From assembly GCA_025526995.1 (NCBI GenBank), contig JAHLKG010000008.1, forward strand, positions 248,001 through 312,000: DNA of 64,000 bases, given 5' to 3'. The notes under the pieces were generated by a model. It was not told where the DNA came from. It did no database searches and saw nothing but the letters and a program-made list of their open reading frames with translations. Both the position numbers and the translations under genes were made by a program. The DNA is from Powellomyces hirtus (lineage: Eukaryota; Chytridiomycota; Chytridiomycetes; Spizellomycetales; Powellomycetaceae). Positions 62,733 through 64,000 of this stretch are shown here, piece by piece (position 1 is the first letter of the stretch; the number at the start of each line of letters is the position of its first letter).

Positions 62733-63413
62733 TATCGGCGCTTCGAAGTAAGTGGGCGGTTTTGCAGCGGCAGCAAGAGGACGGGGAGTGAGCTGCTGCG
62801 AGGGAGCAGAAGAACGAGAAGCAACAAGACCGCTATATCTATCCACAAAGATATGTCCGCACGGCACGCGGTGAGTTATCAGTCAAAAATAAACGAACAG
62901 GGAAACTCGGGAATGTTTGTTTAAACATGAAAAGTGACATGAATGAATAAATAGCCTCAACGCTTGGCTTTGACAAAGTACCCCGTCAATGTGAATCGGC
63001 GGAAAAGCGGCGCGCGTTCCTCACGTAAGCAAGCCTATGTCTAGCATGCATTTCATCATCGTTTCAACTCATCACTTCATTAATTCATTCAACGGAGGAG
63101 TCGCGGAGCCAACCGTCTCGATTTGGTACTCCGCCCCCATATAGACCTTCCCACCCACCGCCTCTCATCCCCCGGTTTCTTCGACGGTGCAAACCTTACC
63201 TTACAGCTATTTAAGTTTGTCTGTCTCGACAACAACCGCCCTTCCCTCGCTCAGTGTTAGGCACGAAGGACACAGCATCGATACGTCGAAAACCAATTTC
63301 TACCATCTTCTCCCTTCTGTGTCCCCTATCCTCAACACAACGCGGCACAATCTATAGACTTAGAGTCTGCCCTACCTCACACCGCTTTCAAGCAGCACTG
63401 ACCGACCCCAATC
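62733..63413. promoter_or_regulatory. Divergent region, kinase / oxysterol-binding protein
   Basis: About 680 bp between the proposed start codons. No known motif recognised; the plus-strand side contains a CT-rich stretch near 63300 that may be part of a core promoter or 5' leader. Confidence 0.4.
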
Positions 63414-64000
63414 ATGGAATTACCGAAATCCGAGAGCGGAACATCCCTCGACTCCAGCGTGTCGATAAAAACTGAAAACATCGAACTTGCCGATGGCAGC
63501 AGCAAAGTCAAGATGGTATTTGGACTGCTGAAGAAGTTGGTTGGCGTCAAGGACATCTCCTCCATGAGGCTGTCTCTGCCGGCATCACTTTTGGAGCCCG
63601 AGTCAAATCTGGAATTTTGGAATTATATGGATCGTCCAGACTACTTTGTCAGCATCCCTGACGGTGACACGCCTGTGGAGCGCATGTTGCGCGTCATCAG
63701 ATGGTGGTTTGCCAAAGACACGAAATGGAAAGACCAAAGGCTGCGAAAACCCTATAACTCGGTCCTTGGTGAAAGATTCATCTGCTGGTGGGATGTGCCC
63801 GCTGACAACTCGACAGCTCCGCCCAAGGGTGACGCAGCAAACCCGATCGCTCCGTCTCCACCGTTGGGAAATCTTAGAGTAACATGTAAGATCCAAGTTG
63901 TTTTCTTCACACCTGCGCAAGTTTACTGATCAACTTCCTGATATCAGGCGTAACCGAGCAGATTTCCCATCATCCACCCGTTTCAGCATATTACTACGAA
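63414..64000 (+). CDS. Oxysterol-binding protein (ORP/OSH), 5' part
   Basis: Lipid-transfer protein exchanging sterol and PI4P at membrane contact sites. Exon 1 63414-63885, exon 2 from 63948 to the window end. MELPKSESGTSLDSSV, then VFGLLKKLVGVKDISSMRLSLPASLLEPESNLEFW, NYMDRPDYFVSIPD, TPVERMLRVIRWWF, YNSVLGERFICWWDV, spliced to the OSBP signature EQISHHPPVSAYYYE. The gene is cut by the window end, so length and the C-terminal half are not visible. There is no N-terminal PH domain, so the full protein resembles short Osh4/Kes1-type members. Confidence 0.93.

Noticed and set aside
62733..62867. N-terminal extension of the CaMK-like kinase from a GTG codon
   Set aside because: No ATG opens it; the first usable ATG (62732) splices in phase to the kinase domain.

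Overview
The window is nuclear DNA from a fungus, most likely a zoosporic (flagellated) one such as a chytrid. Genes are split by many short GT-AG introns (about 40-110 bp). The housekeeping proteins look fungal: an RMD1-family DUF155 protein, RAD7, mitochondrial rhomboid PCP1, and ATP synthase subunit f with a yeast-like N-terminus. Several genes belong to organisms that build centrioles and cilia: a full-length STIL homologue, a CCDC13-like coiled-coil protein and a DUF4515 coiled-coil protein. Species cannot be named from the sequence. I saw no rRNA, tRNA, CRISPR array, intact transposon or virus. Coordinates of multi-exon genes are outer CDS limits; exon limits are given in the evidence where I could trace them by reading frame and splice sites.

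Layout. 0.4-5.4 kb: an unknown ORF and a DDHD-type phospholipase A1. 5.4-10 kb: gene-poor, with G/C homopolymer tracts, one secreted GPI-type protein and a 17-bp tandem array. 10-15.7 kb: ATP synthase subunit f divergent from trifunctional C1-tetrahydrofolate synthase, then a second GPI-type protein. 16-24 kb: STIL (minus) divergent from farnesyltransferase beta, which converges on an RMD1-family gene. 24.5-30 kb: mitochondrial Hsp70 and a MARK/Par-1 kinase. 30-31.7 kb: a repeat-bearing spacer. 31.7-40.2 kb: RAD7, mitochondrial 3-hydroxyacyl-CoA dehydrogenase, CCDC13-like protein and a cysteine-less thiolase-fold protein. 40.4-51.3 kb: a CNG/EAG-type channel with an abnormal pore, GPI transamidase subunit GAA1, synaptojanin and rhomboid PCP1. 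51.5-60.1 kb: SPF30, an AT-hook kinesin, the DUF4515 protein and proteasome beta-6. 60.4 kb to the end: a CaMK-like kinase and the start of an oxysterol-binding protein.

The genes do not form an operon or a biosynthetic cluster; they are ordinary eukaryotic neighbours, often in divergent pairs with 250-550 bp between start codons and convergent pairs 70-325 bp apart. Functional themes recur without proof of linkage: membrane lipid and phosphoinositide handling (DDHD phospholipase, synaptojanin, OSBP), mitochondria (ATP17, mtHsp70, PCP1, HADH, C1-THF synthase), and centriole/cilium plus microtubules (STIL, CCDC13-like, DUF4515, MARK, kinesin). The most unusual observations are the intact fungal STIL gene, the channel whose GYGD filter is replaced by GPQWD together with a degenerate cyclic-nucleotide pocket, and the kinesin with two N-terminal AT-hooks.
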